From assembly GCF_000719115.1 (NCBI RefSeq), contig NZ_JOEA01000005.1:186001-250000 (forward strand): DNA of 64,000 nucleotides. Reading direction: 5' to 3'. Below, one piece after another: positions 42,901-57,900 of the stretch. The notes under the pieces were generated by a model that had not been told where the DNA came from, made no database searches, and was given only the letters and a program-made list of their open reading frames with translations. The first letter of the stretch is position 1; each line of letters begins with the position of its first letter. A program made the position numbers and the translations under genes. The DNA is from Lentzea albidocapillata (lineage in GTDB: Bacteria; Actinomycetota; Actinomycetes; Mycobacteriales; Pseudonocardiaceae).

Positions 42901-45900
42901 ACGCAGCAGGTGAAAGAGAACGGCGCGATGCCGACGTCGGCCGACCTGGTCACCAAGGGTCTGCAGACGCCGGCGTGGGCCGACTCCCAGGTCGGCGCCC
43001 ACCTGCCCGACACGATCGCGCAGTCGCTGGGCGTGCAGGTCGTCGTCGACAACAACGGCGTGCAGACCGTCCACGGTCCGGACGGCGCGCCGCAGGTGCA
43101 GGTCAGCTCGCAGAACGGCACTTTCGGTGCGCTCGGTGCTCCGACGCCGCAGGAAGTCCGCGCGGGCATGGAGGCCTGGCTCGGGGGCAAGTCCTCCGCG
43201 GAGGTCAACCAGACCATCGGTGACCTGTACAAGGGCCGTCAGGACGAGGGCCTCTACAACGCGGCACAGCAGACCCAGCTGATCAAGCGCGCGGCCGCGC
43301 ACCCCGGCGGTCCGCAGGTGTTCATGAAGGACCTGCTGGACCAGCAGGCGAAGCTCGAGAACCGGATCGACGACTCGAAGTCCAAGTCGACCTGGAAGCC
43401 CGAAGCGCTCCAGACGAAACAGGAACGCCAGAACCAGGCCCAGATCCAGCAGGACATCGCGCGGGACACCGATCTCCTCGACAACGTCACCAAGCAGATC
43501 GACTCCATCCGGGACGCAGGTCCCAGGGTGGGCCTGACCCACGCCGTCGACAACTTCGTCGCGGGCCCGAACGCGGACAAGCTCGCGAACGTCCGCCCGC
43601 GGGCGCTCGCCCAGCTCGACACCCACCTCACCCAGGAGATCGCGGCGGCGGAGAAGGCCGGGTTCGACACCACGGAGCTGAAGGCTCTGCACGAGCGGGT
43701 GCTCAACGAGCCGGACGCAAGCGCCGCGATGGCCCAGATCACCCGGCACGGTGTGGACGGCCTGACCGCCCAGGTGGACAAGGCCAACGGGCTGTTGCAG
43801 GAGTTCCGCGAGGCCAAGGAGGATTACACCGGTTTCAACGGCTTCATGAACCGGTGGTTCGGCGACGGCCTGAGCTACAGCTCCGCCGAGGTCGACGCGA
43901 AGATCGCCGAAGCCGAGGCGGTGGTGCGGCAGTCGGAGCACCAGCTGTCGTTCGCGACCAACCCCGAGTACAGCAACCGGGTCGACAAGGCCCTGCTGAT
44001 GCACGAGGTCGTGGAGCGGTTGGACCGGCTCCAGGAGACCAACAGGGAGAACGCCGCCAGGACCGCCGAGCGCGAGGCCGCGAGGCAGGCCCAGGCGCAG
44101 GAGGTCCGGGAGGCCCAGGAACGCGCCCAGACGCAGGCGAGGCAGGAGCACGCCGCGTTCAAGGCCTCGCTGTTCGGCAAGTCCTCCGCCGAGCTCAACG
44201 AACTGAAGACGCAGTACCAGGGCAACCCGGACCGCACGTTCGAGATCGACCAGATGTCCCGCAACCAGGAAGCCGCCCAGAAACAGGGCGGCATCGGGCA
44301 GCACCTGCACGACCTGCAGGGCGACATCAAGAACACGCGCGACCAGATCAACGACCTGAAGAACATCACCGACGCGCTGCCGGAGGCGTTCAAGACCGAA
44401 CTGATGCGCACCGACCAGGCCCAGCGCCAAGCGGAGCAGCAGAACCTCAAGCTGCACGAGATGGAGCTCAACAACGAGCTCAACCGGCTGCAGTTCGACC
44501 GCAACGACGCGCTCACCACGTACGCGTTGAACCTGCCGGCCGACCCGGACGCCCCCGGATGGCAGTCGGTGACGCCGAAGGACGTCGCGGACCTCGAGAG
44601 CCACGTCGAGGGCCTCATCAACGACGCACGGGCCACCGGCCAGCCCACCCCGGACCTGGATCGGCTGGCCGGCACGCTCAGGGACCTCCGGATCGACGAC
44701 CAGAGCGGCCCGATCCAGCCGTACGACCCCGCCGCCGGCCAGAACGACGCCCCGTCGGTCCACACGGACGACTCCGCGTCGGTCCAGTCCGGCAACGACG
44801 TCCAGGACCGCACCACGGCGGAGGAGAACCAGCAGGGACAGCCCGCGCCGGCGGCCGAGCCCCGCCCGCGGCCTCAGCCGTTCATGCAGGACCCGTCGGC
44901 ACGGCCCGCGGTCGCGGACGTGGACCTCGTCGTCCCCGGCGGTTTCGGCCCCTTGGTGGAGGGTTCGCCGCAGCGGTCGTTCGAGGCGTCGCTGTACGGC
45001 CTGGACTCCGCGGCACTGCGCGAAATGCTGCAGGACCCGGCGTACCGCGGCAACCCGGAGCGCGCGGCCGCGATCCAGAGCCAGATCGACACCAACTACC
45101 GGTCCATCGGCGGTCCCGAGGTCTACGACCGGCAGACGCAGTCCGCGCGGGACGGACTCGCCAGGGCCGAGGACGCCGACAACCGGTGGAAGGCCGCCGA
45201 CCTGGTGCCCGACGCTCTCAAGACCCAGGACATGCTCGACGAGAAGGCGGTGCGCCAGGACCAGGCGAACCGCGAGATCGAGCGCGCCCAGAACCGGGTC
45301 GACCAGTTCACGAACAACCGCGACGCCGCGCTCACCGCGTACGCGCTCCAGCAGCCCGCCGACCCGAACTCCTACGGCTGGCGCCAGTTCAGCGACGCCG
45401 ACATCGCGGCCGTGCAGACCCACCTCGACCAGCAGATCCAGGACGCGCAGGCGGGTGGCCACAACACCGGCCACCTCGAGGCCCTGCGGGACTTCACCCA
45501 GGAGGTCCAGGAAGCGCGCCAGAACGCGGACGCCGACGCGGACACGCGCCCCGCTCCGCCCGCGCCCGACACGGACACGCGGTCGGCTCCCGACTCGGAT
45601 ACCGAGGTCGAGACCCGTCCCGCGCCGCCCAGGCCGACGCCGAACCCGGTCATCCCGATGACCACCGTGGCGCCGCAGCCGGTCGGCCAGGTGCCGGGCA
45701 CGAACCTGCCGAGCTTCTTCCAGGACAACAAGGCGCTCGGTTCGATCACGCCGACCGAGGTCCGCGGCGCGGACGCGGTCGTGGCCGAGATCGGCGGCCT
45801 CAAGCCGGACGACCAGGCGCGGATCAAGAACGCGCTGGAGAACGACTTCGAGACGTTCCTCGACGGTGGCCGCAACTTCCAGGTGAAGATCGGCAACGCC

Positions 45901-48900
45901 TGGTTCGAGGCGAACATCCGCGCCGAGATGCACGCGGACGCCGCCACGGACGTCAAGACCACCGCCGACACCAAGGTGGACAAGAACTACCAGGCCGCCA
46001 CGTCGACCACGACGACGAACACCATCGCCACGTCCAACGACGTCGGCGGTTCGGCGACGGCCGGTGTCCCGATGGGCCCGTACGGCTCGGCGGGCGGCAA
46101 GGCGGCGCTCGCGACGCCCGCGGTCTCGCAGTCGAACACGAACAGCACCACCGAACAGCGCGCGATCAAGGGTTCGGACGACGGCTCGAAGAAGGTCACC
46201 GTCCCGGTCTCCTACGAGATCACGCTGACCGACGCGAGCGGCAACCCGAAGCAGTTCGCGACCCTGAGCACCGGCCCGGACGTCACGCTGCAGATCCCGG
46301 CGGACCTCAGCACGATCGTCGACTCCGGCAAGACCTCGGACATGACCCCGCCCGCCGACGCGCAGTGGGGCACGAAGATCGAGAACGCGGTGCCGGAAGC
46401 CGTGGTGGTCAAGGACTCCGGCAAGGCGTTCACCGACGTCGCGGCCGGCCTGCACCCGTCCATCACGAAGATCGGCTCGCCCGGTCGCGAGGTGCTGCAG
46501 AACTTCCTGAGCCCCACCTCGATCCGCAACAACCTGCCCTCGATGCTCGGCGGCTTCGTCACCTCGCCCGACCTGATGAGCCCGCACGCCGGCAAGGGCG
46601 GCGCGGTGCAGATGTCGGCGACGCTCAAGGACGCGAAGCTCGTCGGCACGGCGGCCGAGGCGGGACTGGACCTGAAGGACACCTCTGCCTGGGGCAGCAG
46701 TGTGTCCGCGACCACCAAGACCGGGTTCGACGCCACCGCCGGGTTCGGCGGCAACATCGGCGTGCCCGGCCAGGTCGGCGGCACGGTCGGCGCGACCGCG
46801 ACCTACTCCGCGCGCACCGCGGAAGGCGTGAACGCCGGGTCGAGCAGCAGCCACAAGACCGGCATCGGCGTGAAGTCCGAGACCGGCCTGTACGAGGTGA
46901 CGGCCGAGGTCGAGGTCCGCACGCCCGCCGGTGACAGCGTGAAGATGGAAGTCACCACGCACATGCGCATGGGCCTCAACGAGGCCGGTGCCGTGGGGCT
47001 GCCCACGCCGGACGGCACCAGGAACTCGATCACCGACCCGGCCACCGCGGGCGCGTTGTTCCTGCCGCCGTACGTCGCCGACACGATCGCCGCCGGCAAC
47101 GCCAAGGTCGGCGAGTTCACGCCGGCCAACAAGGTGCAGGGCCAGGTCGAGGGTGCGCTGCGGGAACTGCCCGGCTTCGACAAGTTCCTGCCGAAGTGGA
47201 ACAACCCGGACGCCAACCCGCGCAGCAGCAAGGGCCAGGGCTTCGCCGACGTCGCCGAGCAGCTCGCGAACCAGCGCAAGATCGCGGCGACGCTCTCCCC
47301 CGCCGCGTTGAAGGCCAACATGGACAGCCTGCTCGGTCCGGGCGTCCAGGTGCAGCTCAAGAACTCCGGCAAGACGACGAACACCTACGTGAACGTCACG
47401 GTCAAGGCCAAGGTCAGCAACCCGAAGCACCTCGGCCAGGCCGACGCGCACGCGGTCAGCGACTCGACCACGACCGGTCCGAAGCTCGACGCCAGCACCA
47501 GCACCACCAAGGGCTGGACCGGTGGCGTGCAGGGCCGGGTCAACATCCCGGTCAAGACCGGCGTCGCCGCGCTCACCCCGATGCCGCAGGCCGGTGTGTC
47601 CTACAACCACTCGTGGACCGACAAGACCTCGGCCGGACCGGCGGTCAGCAGCACGTCGTCGAACCCCGGCAGCCCGGACGCCCAGGTGTTCCAGCAGGAC
47701 GTCGAGTTCGAGGTCGAGATCACGACCTTCACCCGGCCCCGCACGTGGGTGCGCACCATCGTGCCCGGAGCGCCCGGATTCCACTCGCCCGAGGTGACGA
47801 CTGTCGCGAAGACGGGCGCGGGCCTCGACAAGATCGACGGCAAGGTCAACCTGTGGGTGTCGGACGGTTCGACCCTCAAGAACGACCCGGGCGACGGCTT
47901 CAAGCCCGGTGACCCGTTGGCCACGTCGCTCGAGAACTCCCCGACCGTCAAGGACCTGCTCAGCCCGAAGGAAGCGCGGCCGAAGTCGCCGGAGTTCCTC
48001 AACGTCGAGGCGGTCGCGAACACGACCGCGTTGCGCGACGAGGCGATCGACGCGCTCAACCGCGCGGCCGGCGGCGACTCGGCGCTCACCACGCCGGGCA
48101 CCGCGTCCCGTGCCCAGATCGACAAGATGTTCGCTCCGGAGAACATCAAGGCGAACCTGCAGCGGCTCATCGAGACCGGTGTGCAGGAGCAGGGCCTGAA
48201 GTACGACCGGCGCGTCACCGACCGTTCCGGTGCCATCGGCATGTCCGTGAAGCTGGGCGACGCGAAGCTGGTGTCCATTTCGGACACCACCGGCGCCGAC
48301 AACTCGGTCAGCGGCGGCTACAAGGCCGGTGAGTCGTCCACGACCAGCCGGTCCGTCGACCTCACCGCCGGCATCAACGTCCCGGTGCGTCCGAACGTCA
48401 CCCCGCCGCCCGCGGGCACGCCGTCGAACCCCAGCGGTTCCGGTGGCGCCGCGGTGACCGGCAAGATCACGCCGTGGTCGGACAGCAAGACCACGTCGAA
48501 CGAGATCGGCGGCACCGTCGACCGCGGCCGCACCACCCCCGGCGACGCCCGGACCGTGCTGGTCCAGATCGACGCCGAGTTCACCATCGTCGGCGAGAGC
48601 CGCGCGGGGAACTTCCTGCACGGCGGCACACCGCACGCCGAGGGCGTCAAGGTGGACATGCCGAAGTCGGTGTTCGTGCGGGTGTCGGAGGACGTCGCGC
48701 GCGAGATGGGCGTGCTGCCCAAGGTCGAGTCGACCGTGCCCAAGCCGGACTTCCCGACGATGGCGCCGCCCTCGACGGTGGCGACCAACGAGCCCGGTGC
48801 GCTCGGTCTGTCCAATGTGGAGTCGGTGCCGGACCTCTCCGGTGTGGTCAACAACCTCACCGCCGAGCTGTCCGCGAAGACCAAGAGGTTCGGCAGCGAC

Positions 48901-51900
48901 GCGCTGATCCCGGACTCGGTCCTCAAGGACTCGATGAGCAACCTCCAGCGCATCGTCGACCTCAACTCGCCGGCGAGCGTCAAGGCGATGATCGACAGCG
49001 CGCTGGACGGCGGCGTGCCGTTGCTGGTGCACCAGCCCGGCACGTTCGGCAAGGACTCCTACCAGGTCACGTTGCGCGCTAAGGCGGGCACGCCGAGGTT
49101 CGACCAGGTCGTCAACGACGGCGTGGACATGTCGCACAACGCCGGCGGCTCCCGCAAGGAGAGCGACGGCACCGGCCGCGGCACCGGCTGGGGTGCCGGC
49201 GTCAGGGCACCGGGCCTCGCCTCGCCGGGCAGCGCGAACCCGAACGTCTCGGGCACCGCGGGTGTCAGCGCGGGCGCGAACATCGGTGGCAGCACGAGCA
49301 GTTCGGTGACGACCTCGACCAGCGAGGCGTTCAGCCACACCCGCACGGCCAGCGGTCCGGCGGCGCAGTACACCGTGCCGGTCGAGTTCGAGCTGGTCGT
49401 CGAAAAGGGCTCCAAGGAGATCGCGAAGGCCGAGAGCGGCCCGCAGGAGATGAAGGTCCGCACGCACGCGGACAACCAGAAGGTCGCGGGCGGCGCGGAC
49501 ACGCAGCCGTACATGTCCGCGGCCAGCAAGCGCAGCAGCGAGTTCGGCACCCCTGAGGCGACGTTCGCGTTCCAGCAGGACACCCGTGCCTCGCAGCTGC
49601 CGGCGACCGCGTCGGTGGAGAACCTGCGCGGTGCCAAGGACCTGCGTGACGCCGCGGTGAAGGCGATGACGGAGGCCGGCGCGGGCAAGGGCCTGACCGG
49701 CAAGGGCACCGGCTCGCTCAACAGCCTGTTCTCCACGCTGAGCCCGGAGAACCTGCAGCCGCACCTGCCGTCGATGCTGTCCGGCCCGCTCGACGTGCCC
49801 GGCCTGAAGGAAGCCGCGCTGACGTTCGGGCAGGACGCCGACGTCAAGGTCTACGCGAAGCTGGTGAACCCGCGGCTGGGATCGCTCAGCGACGACGTCA
49901 AGATCGAGAACCCGCTCGCCACGAAGACCACCGAGACCTCCAGCGAGGCCAAGGTCTCCGAGACCGCCGACGTGTCGGTCGGTCTCGCGCAGGGCAGCGC
50001 GGCGGTCAAGCAGGGCGCCCCGACGGACACCGTCAACTTCGGCACCGGCGGTGTCGAGCTGCGGCACGCTGGTGAGGACTCCTCCGCGGTGTCCGGCGGT
50101 CCCTCGCAGGCCGAGGGCGGCAACGTCAAGCCCAAGGACGCGTCCCGCACCGGTCTCGTGCAGTTCGACGTCGAGTACCGCGTGGTGGCGACGATCGGTG
50201 GCAAGACCGGTGTCGTCGACCTGACGGTGCCCGGCTCGGCCGGCGTGCGCATGCCCGCCGCCGAGGTCGAGACCATGCTGAACCAGCAGCTCAGCGACTC
50301 GCTCAAGGACGCCCAGACCGACGTCAAGAAGGCGGCCGACGACTGGCGGACCGCGGAGCAGGACGTCGAGAAGGCCCGTCACGACGCCCAGGACGCGATC
50401 AACGAGGCCGCGGCCGTACTCGCCAGGACCGACAGGCCCCTGGGTGACGCCGCAACGGCGTTGAACACGGCCATCGACGCCCACTTGGACGCCGAGGCCA
50501 AGGTCACGCCGGTCCAGACGGCGTTCGACACCACGATCAGGGACGCGGGCCAGACCCGCGCCACGATCAAGGACCTCAACGCGCAGGTCGTGTCGCTGAG
50601 CCAGGACGCGCAGGTGGCCGGCAACGCGGTCAGCGACGCGCGGGCCAACGGTGCGCCGCAGGCCGAGATCGACCGGCTCACGCAGGAGGCCGACGCGGCG
50701 CACACCGCCTTGACCGACGCCCAGCAGCAGGTCGCCGACGTGAGTGCGGAACTCGACGCACAGCGCCAGGCCGCGACCGACGCCCGTGCCGAACTCCAGG
50801 CACAGCAGCAGGTCGCCGCCGAGGCCGACGCCGCCCGCACCGCCGCCGAGGACGCGCGCCAGAAGCTCGTGGACGAGCAGACCGCGGCCGAGCAGGCGAT
50901 CAAGGACGCGGAGACCAGGCTCGACGCGGCCCGGCGCGAGGCGGACGCCAAACAGAAGCTGTGGTGGGACGCCAAGGCCAAGGTGGACACCGAGGTCACC
51001 TCGTTCAACACCACCGCGAACACCCCGCCGCCGGTGCCGCCCACGTCGACCACGACCGCCTCCACGACGACCCCGGACGCCGGCCGGACGCCGCCGCCGT
51101 CCCTTCCGCAGCCCGAGTCCGCGGCGGAGACCAGCAGGAGCGGTGCCGAGACGAGTTCGCCGCGTCCCGCTCCCGCGAACGGCGACGCCAAGACCGACGC
51201 GCCACCGAAGAAGGTCCGCGGCGGCGGTGCGCCGCCCGCGATGACCCCGCCGACCCCGGAGTCCCACCGGGGCAAGGACGTCCTCACCGACGAGTCGTGG
51301 CGGCACGACCCCGCGAAGACCGCCGACTGGTTCGCGCCGAGCAAGCCGGCCGACCCGAGCACGTGGGCGGACCGCAGGGCCGGCGCGAACGTCAAGACGG
51401 TCGACGTGGTCGTGCACGACGTCCGCACCGACAGCACGCCGTCGAAGCTGAAGTCCTACCAGGGCCTCATCAATTACGACCTGCGCCGCATCGAGACCTC
51501 GCCCGGCAACTTCGTGCAGGAGTACACCGTCAAGGTGCACCTCGACTCCGCCGCGGACCCGGACGTCGTCGCGCAGGTCAGGGAGAACGCCGCCAACGGC
51601 GTCGACTCGTTGCTGAACCAGGGTTTCCGGCTCCCCAGCGGTGACCAGTTCCACCTGAACCTGGAGTTCACCGACAACAGGGCCGACGCCCACACCAGCA
51701 TCAAGGTCGACCCGGCCAACCCGAACGTCGACCAGACGCACTGGAAGCCCGGTACCAGTCCCGAGGTTCTCGCGCACGAGACGCTGCACTACCTCGGCAT
51801 CCCGGACGAGTACAGCGACAAGTCGCGCGTGTTCCAGCAGCACGACACGAGCTCCGGTGTGCACAAGGACGACGGCGGCATGATGGGCGCCGACGTCCAC

Positions 51901-54900
51901 GGCAAGGAGCCCGGTCTGCGGCCGCGGCACCTGTGGCTCGTCGAGCGCACGGCCAACAGCCAGGTCATGGTGCCCGACACCAGGCTGGACTCGCACGGCC
52001 CGGCCATCACGCCGCCGAGCACGACGCCGGACTCCACGCCGGACGGCGACACCCGGCCGGTGGTGCCGAAGCGCGACCGTTCCCCCGAGAGCGACAGCGG
52101 CACCCCGGTCGACGACCGGATCACCAAGAAGAAGCCGGCCGCCGACGCCTGGACCAACACCGAGGCCGGGCCGAGCAACACCGGCTCCGCGATGGACGTC
52201 GACTCGGACGACCGGAGCGACTCCGGCCTCGACAACCTGGCCGCGGAGCTGGACAAGCTCTCGCTGGGCGAAGTCGACTTCGCCTACAACCCCGCGTTCG
52301 CGAAGCTCGCCAACGGCGTCGAGGTCGAGCTGCCGACGAGGGAGAACTACCTCGGCAACCTGAAGAAGAGCGTCGAGGAGGGCAGGCGCCCGTCGTTCGT
52401 GGTCAACATGATCGTGAGCCACAGCGCGCTGAACGACCCCAAGGCCGACATCAACCAGGTCATCGACGCCATCACGAAGGACGCCGGTCCTCTCGGCAAG
52501 GACATGGTGTTCGTGATCGGCGTGAACGGCCCGACCGGCGCGGACGCGAAGATCGGCACCGAGATCGCCAAGGCGAACGATCACGTGGCGAACCGGAAGG
52601 AACCGATCGCCCTCGTGCCGCTGCCGCCGTTCGCGCCGAAGGACGGTTTCCCGTTCGGCCGGATGCGCAACGGCACGATGCACAGCCCTGCCACGAAGTT
52701 CGCCATCGGCGCGATGAACGGCAAGGGCACCCACCCGTACATCTCGTTCCAGGACTTCGACACCGGCTCGCGTCTCGTCTCCGGCAACCAGAAGGACGTC
52801 TTCAACCACGTCGCCGAGTCGATGAGCACGGAGGTGGGCCCGATCCGCCCGCTGCTGTACTCGGGCGGCTACCGCGTCGGTGACCCGGCGAAGCTCGTCA
52901 CGGACACCCAGGCGCGGATCGACGCCGAACGGGCCTCGATCAAGAACGACACGACGCTCACGGCCAAGCAGCGCACGGATGCGCTCGCAGAGCTGAAGGT
53001 CGCGCAGGACTACCTCGCGAAACCGGAGTTCGCCGAGAAGTTCCAGCAGGCGATGAGCGACGACATGGACGCGCGGAGCCGCCAGAAGGACTCGGCGCCG
53101 CTGCTGCCCTACTCGCCGGAGCCCAACCTGTTCATGGACGCGGCGGTCGCGGTCGTGGACCCGGACGTCAAGTTCAGCGACGGCGGCAACGAGTTCGGCG
53201 ACCTGAGCGACTCGATCAACGAGTTCGCCGGCAAGGAGCTCGTCGACCTCCACGAGAACGAGCTGCCCGCGCCACCGAAGCCCAGCGAGTCGCTCGCCGA
53301 GGCCAAGGCGAAGCTGGAGTCGGACATCGCGGCGGAGGGCCGTGCCCCGAACCCGGCCGAAACCGTGACCCTGCAACGGTTCCAGGCCGCGATCGACAAG
53401 GCCGAGGCGGACGTCGCCCAGCTCAGGTCCGAGGTCGAAGCGACCTACCGGGCCCAGCGCCCCGATCTTCCGCAGGCCACGATCGACTCGGCGGTCGAGG
53501 CGGTGGTCAACGGCTCGCTCGCGAAGAACACCATCGAGTCGGCCATCGACGTCGACATGCAGACCAACCGCAACCCCTACCGCGGCGAGAACTTCACCAG
53601 CGACTTCGTCAAGGGCGCGGTCGGCACCGACCTGTCCCGCCTCGCGCTCGGTTTCGCGAAGACCGAGGGCAAGCAGTGGCCGCAGTCGCACGTCGCGCTC
53701 ACCTCGGTGACGAACCGCGCGTACGGCGGTCTGCCGGACGCGGACGGCAAGGTGGACAACAAGGCCGACAGGGCGGCCAAGGCCGACGTGTCCGGTGCGA
53801 AGATCCGCGACGGCTACGGCGACAAGAAGCCCAGGGCGAGCGGCGCGCCGAACCCCGGCAACAAGCCGCACTCGCAGCGCGAGGCCCAGCAGGTCACCCA
53901 GCACGAGTACAGCTACGACCCGCAGACCGGTGTCCGCACGGAGACGAGCAGGTCCGGCGGCTGGCAGCCGTCCCAGCTCGACGCGCTGCACCTCGGCTGG
54001 GAGGACAAGAACACCCTCGGCGGTGCGATCTCCGCGCCGATCCCCGGCCACGGCCACATGGGCGTGGACCCACAGGTCGACCCCACCACCGTCTACCCGG
54101 AGAAGCCGGTGGCGGAGAAGCCGGCCAAGGGCGAGAAGGCCCCGGCGAAGAAGCCCAGGACCGAGGCCGATGTCCAGCACATCGTGCCGGGCAACAAGCA
54201 GCAGAAGATGGCCACGATGCTCAACCTGGCCATGTCGGCCAACACGAGCAACGTCACCCGCACGTTCGGCACGCTGGAACACGGCATCCTGCCGATCGCC
54301 GGGGACCCGCGGCCCGACGGCCTGTTCAACGCCGTGCACGACGCCCTGACGAGCCAGGCTCCTCCCCCGGCGGCCGGTTCCAGCAAGAAGGGCAAGGCGA
54401 AAGCCGCTCCGGCGATCAAGACCGCGACGGAGTTGCGGGCCGGTGCGGTCCAGAAGGCCTCGATCTCCTCGCCCGCGATCACCAAGGAGATCGCGAGGTT
54501 CCGCCAGGAACACGGTCTGGACAACGGCCACCTGGTCACCGCGCTCGTAGAACCGGGCCCGCCGCCGCCGGTCACCGCGCTCGTCGAACCGGGACCGCCG
54601 CCGGTCACCGACCCCGCGGCCGACCCGTTCGCCCTGGCGTACCCGGCCGACGTCGCCAAGCTGGCCAAGGCGGAGGAACTGGCCGCCAAGCTGCTCGCGA
54701 CCGAGATCGGCAGGCCGCTGAAGATCCACGGACCCGGCGGGTCCGTGACCGTCGAGCCGTTCTTCGAGCCACGGCCGGAGATCAACTCCAGGTCGTCCGA
54801 AGCGGACGTCAGGAAGGCGAACGCCTGGAGGAAGCCGGTGTTCCCGGCTCCGCTGGAGATCGACGCCCGCCTGCAGGACAACGGCAGGAGTGCGTTCACC

Positions 54901-57900
54901 CGGCACGCCCCGGCGAACCAGCCGCTCGACGATTCGATGGACACCCGCCCGGCACCGCCGCCGCCCGTCCAGGAGACGTCCACTCAGGACGCTCCGGCGT
55001 GGACGGCACCCGAGGCCGAGACGCGTCCGGCGCCGCCGACGCCGAACCCGGTCATCCCGATGACCACGATCGCGCCGCAGCCCGTCGGTCAGGTCATGCC
55101 GGGCACGCAGGCACTGCCGGGCTTCTTCCAGGACAACAGGGCGCTGGGCACGATCGCGCCGACGGACGTGCGGGGCGCCGAGAACGTCACGAACGCGATC
55201 GAGAACCTCAAGCCCCAGGACGCCGCCCGCATCCAGCAGGCGATCAACGGCGACTTCGAGTCGTTCCTGGACAAGGGCCGCAACTTCCAGGTCAAGATCG
55301 GCAACAACTGGTACGAGGCGAACATCCGCGCCACCATGCAGGCGCAGACGGACATCGCCCCGCAGGCCGCGCCGGGTGTCAAGGTCGACGCGACCGCGCA
55401 GTCGGGCAACTCGTCGTCGGCCACACACACCGTCGCCACGGCCAATGACATCGGCGCCTCGGCCACGGCCAGTGGCGGCGTCGGCGCGTACGGCTCGCTC
55501 GGCGGCAAGGCGCAGTTCGCCACGCCGGCGCAGTCGCAGAGCATGTCGTCGTCGCTCACCGACCAGCGGATCATCCGCGCGGGCGAGGGGTCGACGCAGG
55601 CCACCGTGAACGTGTCCTACGACATCACGCTGACCAACGCCGGCGGTGGGCTCAGGCCCGTCGCCACGGTCGACACCGATACCTCCGTGACGCTGCAGAT
55701 CCCGAACGACCTCGCCGTGATCACCAACTCGGGCAACACCTCCGCCGCGGTCACGCCGGCGGACGGCAGGTGGGGCACCAAGCTCGAGCACCCCGCGCCC
55801 GAGGCGGTCTCGGTCGACAACCCGGCGAAGGCGTTCGCCGACGTGGCGCGCAAGCTCCACCCGTCGATCGTCAAGGTCGGCTCGCCCGGCCGTGAGGCGC
55901 TGCAGAACTTCCTGAGCCCCACCGAGATCCGCAACAACCTCGGCGCGATGCTCGGCGGCGCCTACGTCACGTCACCGGACCTGATCAGCCCGCACGCCGG
56001 CAAGGGCGCCGCGGTGCAGATGAAGGCGACGCTGCAGAGCGCGCAGCTCGTCGGCACGCTCGGCACCGGCCAGCTCCGCCTGCACGAGACCTCGGCGCAC
56101 AGCAGTGGTGTGTCCTCGACGACCAAGTCCGGTGGCGACGTCACCGCCGGTGTCGGCTTCAACACCGGTCTGCCGAACGTCGTGGGAGGCCAGGCCGGTG
56201 TCACGGCCGGCTACTCCGCGCGCAAGGCGGAGAACGTCAACGCGGGCATCAACACCGCGCACAGGAGCGGCATCCAACTCAAGGGCGACACCGGTCTGTA
56301 CAAGGTGACCGCCGAGGTCGAGGTCCGCACGCCCAGCGGTGAGAACGTCAAGATCCCCGTCACGACCTACCTGCGCGTCGGCCTGCCCGAGGCGGGCCAG
56401 ATGGGCCTGCCGACGCCGGACGGCACGCGCCACTCCATCGTCGACGACTCCAACAAGGGCACGAAGTTCCCGCCGCCCTACATGGGTGACGCGATCGCCG
56501 CGGGCAACGCCAAGGTCGGCGAGTTCGAGGTCGCCGCGGAGGTCCAGACGCAGGTCGAGGACGCGCTGCGGGACATCCCCGGCATGGCCCGGTTCCTGCC
56601 GAGCTGGAACGACCCGGCCGCGAACCCGCGCAGCAGCAAGGGCAAGGCCTTCTCCGACGTGGCCGAGCAGCTCGCGAACCAGCGCAGGCTGACCTCGCAG
56701 CTCTCGCCGGCGGCGTTGCGGACCAACATGGACAGCCTCATGGGTCCCGGCGTCCAGGTGCAGCTGAAGAGCAGCAGCAAGACCACCAACACCTACGTCA
56801 ACGTGACGGTGAAGGCCAAGGTCTCCGACCCGAAGCACCTCGGTCAGGCCGACGCGCGCAACGTCCGTGACGCGTCGTCGACCGGCCCGAAGCTCGACAG
56901 CGCCACCAGCACCACCAAGGGCTGGAGCGGTGGCGTCGAGGGCAAGGTCGTCATCCCCGGCGAGACCAAGCTCGTCAAGCTGACGCCGACGCCGCAGGCC
57001 GGCGTGAAGTACAACCACGCGTGGACCGACAGGACCTCGGCCGGTCCGACGGTCAACAGCACCTCGCTCACCGTCGGCAGCCCGAACGCCCAGGTGTTCC
57101 GCGGTGACGTGGAGTTCGAGGTCGAGATCACCACGTTCACCCGGCCGCGGGCCTGGGTGCGGCGGGTCGTGCCCGGCGCTCCCGGTTTCCACTCGCCGGA
57201 GCAGAGCACGGTGGCGAAGACCGGTGACGGAACCACCGGCCTCAAGCCCATCAAGGGCGAGGTCAACCTCTGGGTGTCGGACAGCTCCACTTTGGACTCC
57301 GATCCCGGCAAGGGTTTCGAGCCGGGCACGCCGGAACGGAGGCCCCTCAAGGACGCGCCGACCGTCAAGCAGCTCCTGAGCACCGGGCCCAAGGAGAAGG
57401 CACCGGACTTCCTGCATGTGGAGGCCGTCGTGAACACGACGGCGCTGCGCGACCAGGCCATCGACGCGCTCAACCGCGCGGCCGGTGGTGACTCGGCACT
57501 GACCGTGCCTGGCACCGCGTCGCGCGCCCAGATCGACAAGATGTTCTCCCCGGAGAACATCAAGGCCAACCTGCGCACGCTGACCGAGACCGGCATCCAG
57601 GAACAGGGCCTCAAGTACGACCGGCGCGTCACCGACCGCACCGGCGCGATCGGCGTGAAGTTCGGCCTGAGCAACCCGAAGATCGTGTCCATCTCGGACA
57701 ACACCGCTACCGAGAACGCCAGCACCGGCGGCTACAAGGCCGGCCAGTCGTCGTCCACGAACCGGTCGGTCGATGTCACCGGCGGCGTCAACGTGCCGAT
57801 CAAGCCGAACGCCACGCCTCCTCCCGCGGGTGAGCCCACGCCTGCCAGCGGTGCCGGTGGCGTCGCGGTGGCCGGCAAGCTCACGCCGTGGTCGGACTCG

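Noticed and set aside
41383..55860. Antisense open frame of 4,825 codons
   Set aside because: It is Arg/Val/Gly/Leu/Asp-rich without domains, is antisense to the giant gene, and is explained by high-GC codon bias that avoids stops on the opposite strand.
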